Shown piece by piece: positions 1-6,597 of a DNA stretch of 9,152 nt. Source of the DNA: an uncultured Rhodospirillales bacterium (GTDB lineage: Bacteria; Pseudomonadota; Alphaproteobacteria; Rhodospirillales; Defluviicoccaceae); contig CAKZLS010000319.1 in assembly GCA_937127205.1 (NCBI GenBank), forward strand, positions 1-9,152. The letters run 5' to 3'. The translations under genes were made by a program, and so were the position numbers. The stretch's first letter is position 1. Each line of letters starts with the position of its first letter. The notes below the pieces were generated by a model, which searched no databases, was not told where the DNA came from, and saw only the letters and a list, made by a program, of their open reading frames with translations.

Positions 1-237
1 ATCGATTCAGAACTTTAACCCCTTGTCACCACCTCTTTCACCCGATTGCCCTGCGGTCAATTCGCCCCTGTCGTCATGGCTATGGATTTGTGGACGACAA
101 TACACCGTCGCCCACAACCCCACAGTTGCAACAACAACACCATGCCGAGACATGCGAGACATGAATGAAACAGGAACTTGGTTACCCATGTCGCCAGTCT
201 AAAATGTCACCTATGTTTCCGGTTGCACAAATCACCC
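1..237. other. Gene-poor left edge with IS-end-like direct repeat
   Basis: No convincing gene was found here. A 60-codon minus-strand open frame (189 to 7) has no recognisable product or good ribosome-binding site. The notable element is an imperfect 12-bp direct repeat, GTTACCCATGTC at 181-192 and GTCACCTATGTT at 206-217, with starts 25 bp apart and 3 differences. Spaced repeats of this style occur at insertion-sequence ends as transposase-binding sites, and the flanking text (CCGG after the second copy) resembles such ends from memory. The assignment is tentative because no transposase reading frame is visible. The GH13 gene ends at 238, so the element, if real, lies directly downstream of that gene. 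Confidence 0.3.
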
Positions 238-1536
238 CTATTTCCTGATGAACACCCTTACCTGTCCGGGCTGAAGCGTCAGTTCGTCACCAGCTGCGAA
301 GGCTTTGCTCTCGCCGCTAGGCGTAACCTCTCGGCCTTGCGAGATGTCTTCATCCAGTCCATCCGCTCTCGCGGTCGCCGCTGAGCCCCAATCAGTGTTG
401 ATCATGGATAGGGCCCAATCCCCTCCTCCGCTGGCGCAACGCAAGAGGCAGACGATACGACCGTCGCCTACGGCGAAAGCCCGTTGAGAAGCCTCTTCGT
501 TAAATACGGGCACAGACGCTTTCATCCGGTTCACATCCGCGATGAACGACGTCAAATCGAATGTTGGTTCCTCCCAGTCCTCTGGCCGGGTGTTCACCAC
601 ATGCAGACGCCGGCGAAACCCGTACTCATACCCCATCGGGATCATCACACCGGCAGAGAATACAGCCGAAAAGAGGTACGCTTGCCGACACCGTCTTTCC
701 ATGTCGGATGGATCATTCACTCCCTGGGACGCCAAATCTTCAGCGAGGCGCGACGTATCGTGGGTTTCCGGAAACGCGATCGAAGGCGCGATACTTCGGA
801 AAATCTCATACTGTTCCAACAACCAGCCTTCGCGAAAATCCCACCATTTGGCGCTGTTTAACAGATAGTCAAAGCCAGCTGGACGCAGCCCCTGCACGTC
901 CTCAAGCATCCCTCCCAAATTTTCTGCCACGAAAACGGCGCCATCGGCCGCCTCCCGGCCCGCTTGAACAATACCTTGCCAGACGACCGCCGGTACTTGA
1001 TAGGCGGCATCACATCGGAACCCGCGGATTCCAAGCTCGGCATAGTGGCGGACAACACCCGCAAAATAGTCGATGATTTCCTGGCGCTCGGGGCGATCAC
1101 TATAATCTATCGCCGCGAGATCGGTCCAAACAGTCTTCTTTCGGGTATCGGCTGGGTCTACGGCAAAGGGCGAATGCAAAGAGCCGTCCGCCTCATGCTG
1201 AAACCATTCAGGATGCTGTTCGGTGAGGTTAGAATCTATGCCCGTATGGTTGATGACCAAGTCCATCATCACGGACAAGCCACGCTTTTCGGCAGCGGCG
1301 GCAAAACCGGAAATTAGCGTGCTTGCCTTCCGCCGCGAGCGCCCTTTGAAGAGCGGATTGAGTTCATAGTAATCTTTGACTGCATAAAGGCTACCGGACG
1401 CCCCTGTCGTGTGGAACGGGTTAACAAAAATCCAGTTGAAGCCCATCTCGGATATGCGATCAAGGTGGCGTTCCCAATCGTTGACGGTACCGGCCAGCAA
1501 CGGAAAAAGATTGTAGAGTCTTATGCCTTCGGACAC
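238..1536 (-). CDS. GH13 alpha-amylase-family glucan hydrolase or transferase
   Basis: This is a 432-residue cytoplasmic enzyme with no signal peptide. All four GH13 regions are visible in a single (beta/alpha)8 barrel: region I DLVINH (92-97), region II GFRCDAAYQ with nucleophile D176 and R174, region III AEN with acid/base E205, and region IV ETHD with H259 and D260. The catalytic triad is therefore intact. Domain B is short (about 98-138), and a small C-terminal beta domain follows from about 350. The N-terminal text (IYNLFPLLAG-like, then VNPFHTTGASGSLYAVKDYY) recalls the extra amylase domain in front of GlgE in long proteobacterial maltosyltransferases; this is from memory. The start is GTG: an in-frame TAG lies six codons upstream, and GGGGA sits 7 nt before the GTG. 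The gene follows the glycogen synthase gene by 84 bp, so a role in alpha-glucan turnover or branching is likely. The exact reaction (hydrolase or transglycosylase) cannot be read from sequence. Confidence 0.9.
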   Translation of the reverse strand: MSEGIRLYNLFPLLAGTVNDWERHLDRISEMGFNWIFVNPFHTTGASGSLYAVKDYYELNPLFKGRSRRKASTLISGFAAAAEKRGLSVMMDLVINHTGIDSNLTEQHPEWFQHEADGSLHSPFAVDPADTRKKTVWTDLAAIDYSDRPERQEIIDYFAGVVRHYAELGIRGFRCDAAYQVPAVVWQGIVQAGREAADGAVFVAENLGGMLEDVQGLRPAGFDYLLNSAKWWDFREGWLLEQYEIFRSIAPSIAFPETHDTSRLAEDLASQGVNDPSDMERRCRQAYLFSAVFSAGVMIPMGYEYGFRRRLHVVNTRPEDWEEPTFDLTSFIADVNRMKASVPVFNEEASQRAFAVGDGRIVCLLRCASGGGDWALSMINTDWGSAATARADGLDEDISQGREVTPSGESKAFAAGDELTLQPGQVRVFIRK

Positions 1537-1543
1537 GATTTGT

Positions 1544-1548
1544 TCCCC
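1544..1548 (-). promoter_or_regulatory. Ribosome-binding site for the GH13 GTG start
   Basis: GGGGA on the minus strand lies 7 nt before GTG at 1536-1534. An ATG at 1550-1548 is out of frame, and a TAG at 1554-1552 closes the frame upstream, so the GTG is the only reasonable start. Confidence 0.5.
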
Positions 1549-1620
1549 ATGCTATTTGCTGATTATTTCAGCTTCCGTTTTGTGCGCCAACGATGGCGAC
1601 ACGGGCTTTGAAGCGAATGA

Positions 1621-2829
1621 TTATCCGCTCGTGATGGATTCATAAAGTCCCAAAGTCTGCTTGGCGATGCTTTGCCAACTATAGAGGTCGATTACCCGCT
1701 GACGGCCAGCTTCGCCCATAACACGGGATAAATCGGGGTCCATTCCTAGCCGACTGATCGCCGCCGCCAATCCCGCGGCAAATGCTTCGGGATTCTGTGG
1801 ATCATGAGGCGGCGCATCGGATAAATTGGCGTCCACGATCAGCCCGGTTTCTCCGTCGGCGACCACCTCGGGAATTCCGCCAACGCGGCTTCCCACCACC
1901 GGCGTACCGCACGCCATGGCCTCCAAATTGATAATCCCGAAGGGCTCATAAATTGATGGGCAACAAAACACGGCTGCATGCGAATAAAGCGCGATAACGT
2001 CTTCGCGTCCCAGCATACCGGGTATCCAAACGATGCCTGGTCGACGGGACCTTAAATCGCTAACCATCGCCTCCAATTCCACCTGCAGTTCGGGCGTGTC
2101 CGATTCACCTGCGCAGAGAACAATCTGTAACTTAGGATCGATGGCTTCGGCGGCCTTGAGAAGGTAGTAAAGGCCTTTTTGGCGAGTCATTCGGCCGACG
2201 AAGAGAACATAGGGTGAGCTATAGTCAATTCCATTGCGAGCAAGAACCTCCGGCCGGTTAACCGCCCGATACTCGTCAGTATCGATCCCGTTGGCGATAA
2301 CGTGCATCCGTGTCGGATCCACATTAAACAGCGCCCGCACATCGTGGTATGTGCTTTTCGAAACGGCCACTACAGCATCGGCCATTTCCAGCGCGGTCTT
2401 CTCAACCCAGCTGGAAAGATCGAAACCGCGACCGATTTGCTCGCGTTTCCAAGGCCTTAAGGGTTCCAAAGAGTGAACCGTTATGACCAGCGGCAATCCA
2501 TATATTAATTTGGCCAATATGCCGCCGAAGTGCGCATACCAAGTATGGCAGTGGACGATATCCGCATCGATGCCCTGTCCATTGAAAGCGAGCGACGTCG
2601 CAAGGGCCTTGAGAGGGGAAACCAAGGGCACCGGGCATCCCGAAAACAGAGAAGCGTCGATCTTCGTGCCCCGAACGGTTAACTGCCCGTCCATATAGGC
2701 CTGCTCGTTAAAACTCCGCACTTCGATGGGTGTCAGTTTTGCCAGTTCTTTGGACAAGTATTCCACATGCACGCCGGCGCCGCCGTAAATATGAGGGGGA
2801 TATTCGTTGGTCATAAACAGAACGCGCAT
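1621..2829 (-). CDS. glgM: GT4 glycogen synthase, GlgM/actinobacterial GlgA type
   Basis: This is a 402-residue GT-B glycosyltransferase of family GT4. Visible elements are the N-terminal nucleotide-sugar loop YGGAGVH (15-21), HTWY (95-98), the near-diagnostic HSLEPLRPWK (119-128), VGRMTRQKG with R213 and K218 (211-219), and the retaining E-x7-E motif E295/E303 in YEPFGIINLEA. These segments match mycobacterial GlgM closely, as recalled. GlgM uses ADP-glucose and glucose-1-phosphate to make maltose-1-phosphate and can also extend alpha-1,4-glucan. The length matches that family (about 390-400) and is shorter than the classical GT5 GlgA (about 480). The ATG start has GGGAG about 9 nt upstream. 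The gene is followed 84 bp later by a GH13 gene on the same strand, probably one operon. The family is secure, but the choice between maltose-1-phosphate synthase and plain glycogen synthase is inference. No glgE, pep2/mak, glgB or glgC lies in the window. Confidence 0.88.
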   Translation of the reverse strand: MRVLFMTNEYPPHIYGGAGVHVEYLSKELAKLTPIEVRSFNEQAYMDGQLTVRGTKIDASLFSGCPVPLVSPLKALATSLAFNGQGIDADIVHCHTWYAHFGGILAKLIYGLPLVITVHSLEPLRPWKREQIGRGFDLSSWVEKTALEMADAVVAVSKSTYHDVRALFNVDPTRMHVIANGIDTDEYRAVNRPEVLARNGIDYSSPYVLFVGRMTRQKGLYYLLKAAEAIDPKLQIVLCAGESDTPELQVELEAMVSDLRSRRPGIVWIPGMLGREDVIALYSHAAVFCCPSIYEPFGIINLEAMACGTPVVGSRVGGIPEVVADGETGLIVDANLSDAPPHDPQNPEAFAAGLAAAISRLGMDPDLSRVMGEAGRQRVIDLYSWQSIAKQTLGLYESITSG

Positions 2830-3132
2830 TTCTTATTTTCTCCCGAGCGGCGCCGCGTAAGCCTGTGTTCTACTCTATGGCGGAGCCACGTCAATCGCTA
2901 TCGGGGCTCATTCCATGCGATTCACATCGGTGAGGAGAGGCGGTAGACAAGGGTGAGACACGATTACTGCGGCGAAACATTCGGATGGAAACGACGCAAC
3001 CCGCGGACCGGTATCGATCCGCGGCATTTCCAATTATCCGTAAGTGCGGCTAGCGACAAATCCGCCGAGACCCACTGGACCTAGACTTCGCGGTCCTTGA
3101 ACGTACCGCTCGGTCGCGCGCCACTACTGCTC
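2830..3132. other. Intergenic region between tolC-like gene and glgM
   Basis: These 303 bases hold no supported gene. The region separates the minus-strand tolC-like gene from glgM and probably carries the promoter of the glgM-GH13 pair, but no convincing -35/-10 pair was found. It has two dyads: CCGCGGA/TCCGCGG at 3001-3007 and 3018-3024 (10-nt spacer), and GGACC/GGTCC at 3077-3081 and 3092-3096. Neither is followed by a T-run on the minus strand, so neither reads as an intrinsic terminator for the tolC-like gene. Confidence 0.5.
3001..3024. repeat. Perfect 7-bp GC-rich inverted repeat
   Basis: CCGCGGA at 3001-3007 and TCCGCGG at 3018-3024 are separated by 10 nt. The dyad lies about 110 bp past the tolC-like stop and about 170 bp before the glgM start. 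It could be an operator for glgM or a Rho-assisted stop; there is no T-tract. Confidence 0.4.
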
Positions 3133-4575
3133 TCAGGAAGTACCGATGGCGGCAGCGGTGGGAGCAGTCACTTTCAATACCGAGAGCAATGAGCCACTGG
3201 TTGCTAACACCCTGTAATATGCGCGCATCATTTCGGCATCGGTATTGACCACTCCAACATTAGCCTCGAACAATTCGTGGACGACGTCGAGCACGTCCAG
3301 AAGGGAGCGATGTCCAAGTTCGAACTGCTGCCGATAAGCAGAGACAACACGTGCCGCGGCCTTCGCCCGCGTCTCCGCGATCGGAAGATTTTCTCTCGCG
3401 GTGAGGAGTGCGGTATACTCAATCCTGGTTTGCTCGGCTACCAATCGGCGAATCTCAGCTTCCCGCTGTCTCGCCTCGCTGGCCTTTGCGACGGAACGGC
3501 GTTGTCGGGCTCTGTCTCCCCCGCCACGGTAGAGGTTGTAGTCCATGACCAATAGCGCCTGAAAACGATTGTCGTCGCCTTTGACGCCGTCGACGTCGTT
3601 ACCGCCTTGGCCGAGTAACTTGACGTCAAACCTTGGGTAATATGGAGACTCGAGCGCCTTTGAGTCGAATCCGCTGGCCCTGACATCGTCTATGGCAGCC
3701 ATGATTGCCGGATTCTTCTCTTCGGCCGCGGCAACCGCAAGATCGATTGTTTGCGGTATAGACTGGTGGGGCGGCCGAGGCGTCTGCAGCGTGCCCGGAT
3801 TTTGCCCAACAGCCTCGACAAACCCGGCTTCGGCCTCGCGAAGTTGGCCACGGGCTTCGTTCAAGCGTTTCCGAGCCAAAGAAAGACGGCTTTCCGCTTG
3901 ATTGAAATCGCCTGAGTCGCTTCGGCCCTTCTCAGCCTTGTATTGGATATTGTTGCGGACATCCAAGTGAACTCTGACGTTTTCCTCGGCTAGATTGACC
4001 ACGTGGCGAGCTCGCAGCACGTCAACATAAGCAGTCGTGGCTCGCAACCCGATGGCCTCGGCACTATCGATCAAATTGTTACGCGCGAGCTTCACGCGTT
4101 CCTTGGCGGCTGAGGTGCGGTTGAACCTGCCGAAACCTCCAAACAGGTTCTGGCGAGCTTCGCCAACAATAAGCTTCCGAGCGAGATCCTCGGTACTATC
4201 CCCGCTGTCTGTCTGACTTCGGGTAAAGAAGTTGTCGGTGCGCTCGTAACCGAATTCACCCGCCACATCCATCGTAGGGAAAAAATCGGCCCGCGCCTCA
4301 TCGACCCCCTCGTCTGCCGCTCGTTTCCCAGCCTCAGCCTTTTTCACGGTCGGGTGGGTCGAAATTGCCACAGAGACGGCTTCTTCGAGTGTCGTGGCCT
4401 GAGCCATGCCGACATCTGATGCGGCCACCGCCAGCGCAGCGGCAAAGATCAAGGGAGGTACGGTTGCCGACCCTCCGCGAGATCGGTTTACTATCCATGA
4501 ACGGATTGGATCCGAACAATAGCCCGTGATTTTGGAGACCATGAAACCAGGCATACAACGCGCCGAATACATCAT
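3133..4575 (-). CDS. TolC-family outer-membrane efflux/secretion channel
   Basis: This is a 480-codon outer-membrane factor forming the exit duct for type I secretion or an RND/ABC pump. It shows the internal TolC duplication: GEARQNLFGGFGR (138-150) and LLVMDYNLYRGGGDRARQ (341-358) are equivalent strand-helix junctions. Each is followed by long Ala/Arg/Glu-rich helical segments (about 155-260 and 355-460). The signature QFELGHRSLLDVLD (417-430) is typical of the type I secretion outer-membrane subfamily. The signal peptide core is PPLIFAAALAVAAS (40-53), with likely cleavage after AQA at 60. That leaves about 28 extra residues before the basic NRSR, so the start is uncertain. ATG at 4575 or 4542 (M12) are candidates, neither with a good ribosome-binding site, and no GTG or TTG falls just before the signal. 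No ABC transporter or membrane-fusion partner lies in the window, so the cargo is unknown. Confidence 0.88.
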   Translation of the reverse strand: MMYSARCMPGFMVSKITGYCSDPIRSWIVNRSRGGSATVPPLIFAAALAVAASDVGMAQATTLEEAVSVAISTHPTVKKAEAGKRAADEGVDEARADFFPTMDVAGEFGYERTDNFFTRSQTDSGDSTEDLARKLIVGEARQNLFGGFGRFNRTSAAKERVKLARNNLIDSAEAIGLRATTAYVDVLRARHVVNLAEENVRVHLDVRNNIQYKAEKGRSDSGDFNQAESRLSLARKRLNEARGQLREAEAGFVEAVGQNPGTLQTPRPPHQSIPQTIDLAVAAAEEKNPAIMAAIDDVRASGFDSKALESPYYPRFDVKLLGQGGNDVDGVKGDDNRFQALLVMDYNLYRGGGDRARQRRSVAKASEARQREAEIRRLVAEQTRIEYTALLTARENLPIAETRAKAAARVVSAYRQQFELGHRSLLDVLDVVHELFEANVGVVNTDAEMMRAYYRVLATSGSLLSVLKVTAPTAAAIGTS

Positions 4576-4858
4576 GAAACGCTACCCGTCTTAGATAAAA
4601 CCAGCCCCCATTTAACATCGGGCTCACTAATTTTCTGCTAACACAGCAAAAAACTCGTCGGCCGGTACGATTTTAACAACAGAAGGATATGTCGATATTG
4701 ACCGCATGTCCGTGCTCTAGAATGTAGCTTGCAGGCGAAAAATTCAACAATATTATTTGCTGATTACTTATAATTATTCAATTTTTTATTTTATGAAAAC
4801 TTTATATATTTCTTTGATTTCTGCTTTTGCGGCGAAGCGTTAAACACATTTTGCCTGC
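4576..4858 (-). promoter_or_regulatory. AT-rich upstream region of the tolC-like gene
   Basis: This stretch is non-coding and strongly AT-rich from about 4738 to 4820. A possible minus-strand sigma-70 promoter is TTGTTG (4750-4745) and TACATT (4726-4721) with an 18-nt spacer, which would leave a leader of about 140 nt. The leader contains a small hairpin at 4631-4653: TGCT/AGCA around AACAC, extended by TTTT/AAAA through one position that is G-U on the minus strand. The promoter call is a visual match only. Confidence 0.3.
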
Positions 4859-5002
4859 TAGTGGTTTGGACTAAACCACTACCGGCTAAAGCCGGTAGGT
4901 TTGATATAGTGACCGACTTGAAGTCGGTCCTTTGAAAAAGAGCATGCGCCGCATGCAAGTGGTTTTTGTTTACCGTTTGGAAAACGGTGGATTTAGACCA
5001 CT
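4859..5002. repeat. Cluster of five close-packed perfect hairpins
   Basis: Five inverted repeats lie within 144 bp. HP1 is TAGTGGTTT/AAACCACTA (4859-4867, 4873-4881). HP2 is CTACCGGC/GCCGGTAG (4879-4886, 4891-4898). HP3 is GACCGACTT/AAGTCGGTC (4911-4919, 4921-4929). HP4 is GCATGC/GCATGC (4942-4947, 4951-4956). HP5 is ACCGTTT/AAACGGT (4972-4978, 4982-4988), enclosed by AGTGGT/ACCACT (4958-4963, 4997-5002). HP1 and HP2 share CTA, so they compete. The AGTGGT...ACCACT frame occurs at both edges of the cluster. Short perfect hairpins with 1-5 nt loops resemble REP/palindromic-unit clusters or IS200/IS605-type ends, but no TnpA or TnpB frame is present. The structure is certain; its role is unknown. 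Confidence 0.75.
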
Positions 5003-5039
5003 CCAGGGACATTAAACATATGGTACCCATCCGATCGTG

Positions 5040-5123
5040 TTTCCCGCTCCCTCGGCAGGAGGGCGCTCGCGGGTGATGGGGACCCATCGTCAAGCGCGTC
5101 GGACGCCCCGAGGGAGCGGAAAA
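5040..5123 (-). ncRNA. Candidate structured RNA with 16-bp closing stem
   Basis: CCGCTCCCTCGG (5044-5055) and CCGAGGGAGCGG (5108-5119) form a perfect 12-bp inverted repeat. As minus-strand RNA the stem extends to 16 pairs: position 5043/5120 becomes a G-U wobble and 5040-5042 pair with 5121-5123 as A-U. On the plus strand the same position is a C-A mismatch, so the minus strand is favoured. The 52-nt interior can fold further: GCGT/ACGC (three-base loop), and GATGG/CCATC inside a possible GCGCT/AGCGC helix. No T-run follows on the minus strand, so it is not a plain terminator. It lies about 150 nt past the phosphatase stop and upstream of the tolC-like gene. I do not recognise it as tmRNA, RNase P, 4.5S RNA, 6S RNA or a known riboswitch. 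Confidence 0.45.
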
Positions 5124-5272
5124 AGCAACCCGAAGGCGCCTTCCGAGCCCCCTCGCGTCGGTGCGCGGCACTTGTAACACCACCGCATCACGGCGCGCTA
5201 TGTGCTTAATCAGCGAGACTCGAGAGGGCACCGTATGGCCACCAAATGTCTGAGTCAAACCGCTCGGGCACG
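5124..5272. other. Intergenic tail after the phosphatase gene
   Basis: No gene was seen here. The only notable element is GAAGGCGCCTTC at 5132-5143, a perfect 12-bp palindrome with no spacer, on the upstream side (minus strand) of the candidate structured RNA. On the minus strand it is followed within a few bases by TTGCTTTTT. This looks terminator-like, but a loopless palindrome leaves at most a 4-bp stem. Confidence 0.4.
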
Positions 5273-6070
5273 CTAATCCGATGTGGAGAGAAAGCGCTTG
5301 TCGTCCCCTTCTAGGACAAGGCAGGTGAGCACATTGCTGTAACACGCGCCAGTATCGATGCCGATGCGATTGTTACGGACGTCCGGACCATCACTTACCG
5401 AATGGCCATGGACAACAATCTTCCCAAAATCACGATCGGATTCGAGAAACTCATCGCGAATCCAGAGCAGATCCTCGGACGTTTGTTTATCCCATGGTCT
5501 ATCCGGGTGCACGCCTGCGTGCACAAAAAGAAAGTCGCCTACCGTCCACGCCAATTTCAGTTGTGAAAGAAAGTCAATATGCCGCTCAGGCACGGTCTCG
5601 CGCAACCTTTCACATATGTGTTCAAGCCGCTGGTCGGGGGCTACATCGTCAGCAATCCGAACCCCATAGCTGTATACAGTCGCGTCACCGCCATACTTCA
5701 ACCACGGGGCGCCTTCGTTGCATGTCTCGATGAAATTGACAAAATATTCATCATGATTGCCCTTGAGATACACGGGCGCCAATCCGGGGAGCGGATTATC
5801 GAGCAAGTAGTCGATTAATTCCTTAGAATTGAACCCTCTATCCACATAGTCGCCGAGATAAATGATCGTCTTCCGGGTGTTCGGCGCCGCTGTTTGCGCA
5901 TCTAGTGCAATTGTATCATGCAAACGCTTCAACAAGTCCACGCGACCATGAATATCGCCAATTGCGTAAATGCGGTCGCCAGCGGGCACCCGCGCTTTCT
6001 CGACGGTAAGCCTTTTTGACTTTCCCCAAATGCGCCCGAAGACACCAACTGGCATCAAATCATTGGTCAA
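5273..6070 (-). CDS. PPP-family metallophosphatase (Ser/Thr phosphatase-like)
   Basis: This is a 265-residue cytoplasmic calcineurin-like phosphoesterase of the bacterial PPP group (PrpA/lambda-phosphatase style). All metal-binding motifs are in order: GDIHG (38-42), GDYVDRG (73-79), GNHD (104-107), HAG (184-186) and HGH (221-223), followed by IDTGACY (238-244). It should hydrolyse phosphomonoesters with two metal ions. Whether the substrate is phosphoprotein, Ap4A-type nucleotide or a small molecule cannot be read from sequence. The start is TTG at 6070-6068, with AAGGGG exactly 6 nt upstream. The nearest ATG (6055-6053) has no ribosome-binding site and would only trim five residues. The gene is alone on its transcript as far as can be seen, with about 700 bp to the next gene. 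Confidence 0.9.
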   Translation of the reverse strand: MTNDLMPVGVFGRIWGKSKRLTVEKARVPAGDRIYAIGDIHGRVDLLKRLHDTIALDAQTAAPNTRKTIIYLGDYVDRGFNSKELIDYLLDNPLPGLAPVYLKGNHDEYFVNFIETCNEGAPWLKYGGDATVYSYGVRIADDVAPDQRLEHICERLRETVPERHIDFLSQLKLAWTVGDFLFVHAGVHPDRPWDKQTSEDLLWIRDEFLESDRDFGKIVVHGHSVSDGPDVRNNRIGIDTGACYSNVLTCLVLEGDDKRFLSTSD

Positions 6071-6480
6071 GTTGCACCCCTTGTATCACCCAATGGTTCG
6101 TTCCAGACACCCACCCGGCGGCAAGGAAAAAAAGCTAATGCCGAAAGTTCGGGACAACGCCACACGTGGGCGTTTGAGCGCCGCCTCAAAGATTTACATG
6201 CGGCATGGATACGGATATTGCCAGACCGAAACGACTACAGACGATCAAATCCTTCGTGGTTCCGTCTTTTCAATGCCCAGTTATCCAAGCTCGCCGCCAG
6301 GGCAACCCGCCAGATTTGGGGGGTATGCCACATGTTTGCCCACAGCTTAGGAGTAGTTTGCGTCGAAAGCCGTTTTGGTAATGCATAGGCCCGCTCCCGA
6401 CTGCCGATTGCTGGGCATTAGCTCACCGCCCACTGAAATGCCGCCAGTGTCAACACCGTACCGTTGATCAAATACACTAC
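6071..6480 (+). other. Non-coding stretch, possible decayed gene fragment
   Basis: No solid gene. Two plus-strand frames stay open. One, from ATG at 6138 to 6350, gives about 70 residues, with AAGGA 11 nt upstream. The other has a protein-like translation from about 6164 to the TAG at 6386-6388 (WAFERRLKDLHAAW, then SWFRLFNAQLSKLAARATRQ). That frame has no ATG, GTG or TTG upstream back to 6071, so if it was ever a gene it has lost its start. I recognise no family in either. A 6-bp hairpin AACGCC/GGCGTT lies at 6156-6174. Confidence 0.25.
6077..6082 (-). promoter_or_regulatory. Ribosome-binding site selecting a TTG start
   Basis: AAGGGG on the minus strand is separated by 6 nt from TTG at 6070-6068. 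The alternative ATG at 6055-6053 has no comparable purine tract, so this site decides the start of the phosphatase gene. Confidence 0.6.
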
Positions 6481-6530
6481 CATAGATAGTTTTTATATCA
6501 TAACATATCGTAAAAAAATGAGAAAAAATT

Positions 6531-6548
6531 TTTTAGCACTTTTAGCAC
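6531..6548 (+). repeat. Tandem 9-bp repeat TTTTAGCAC x2
   Basis: Two exact, directly adjacent copies of TTTTAGCAC lie immediately after an A-tract, about 150 bp before the start codon. They could be a pair of half-sites for an activator; no binding protein is known. Confidence 0.6.
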
Positions 6549-6597
6549 ACATAACGCATAAATAATAATTTCTAAGATTGTTTTTTCTAAATCAATG

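Noticed and set aside
484..1317. Several long plus-strand open frames (484-861, 561-1076, 964-1317)
   Set aside because: They lie antisense to the GH13 gene, which has all catalytic motifs; they are rich in Arg/Pro/His and have no domain features.
3001..3024. Intrinsic terminator of the tolC-like gene
   Set aside because: The inverted repeat is good, but no T-run follows on the minus strand.
4334..4627. 97-codon minus-strand frame starting upstream of the tolC-like gene
   Set aside because: It is out of frame with and overlaps the TolC signal-peptide region, where the other frame gives a proper signal peptide and mature protein.
4859..5002. CRISPR array
   Set aside because: The hairpins differ in sequence; there is no repeated unit with regular unique spacers.
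4859..5123. Retron msr-msd or diversity-generating retroelement RNA
   Set aside because: There is no reverse transcriptase gene in the window and no template/variable repeat pair was seen.
5132..5143. Intrinsic terminator of the phosphatase gene
   Set aside because: A T-run follows on the minus strand after a few bases, but the palindrome has no loop and leaves at most a 4-bp stem; kept only as a palindrome.
5040..5272. tmRNA, RNase P RNA, 4.5S RNA or tRNA
   Set aside because: None of their conserved cores (for example GTTCGA-type T-arms or the RNase P GAGGAAAGTCC core) was found on either strand.
4791..5345. 184-codon minus-strand open frame across the hairpin cluster
   Set aside because: It overlaps the phosphatase 3' end, its residues derive from the inverted repeats, and it has no recognisable domain or good ribosome-binding site.
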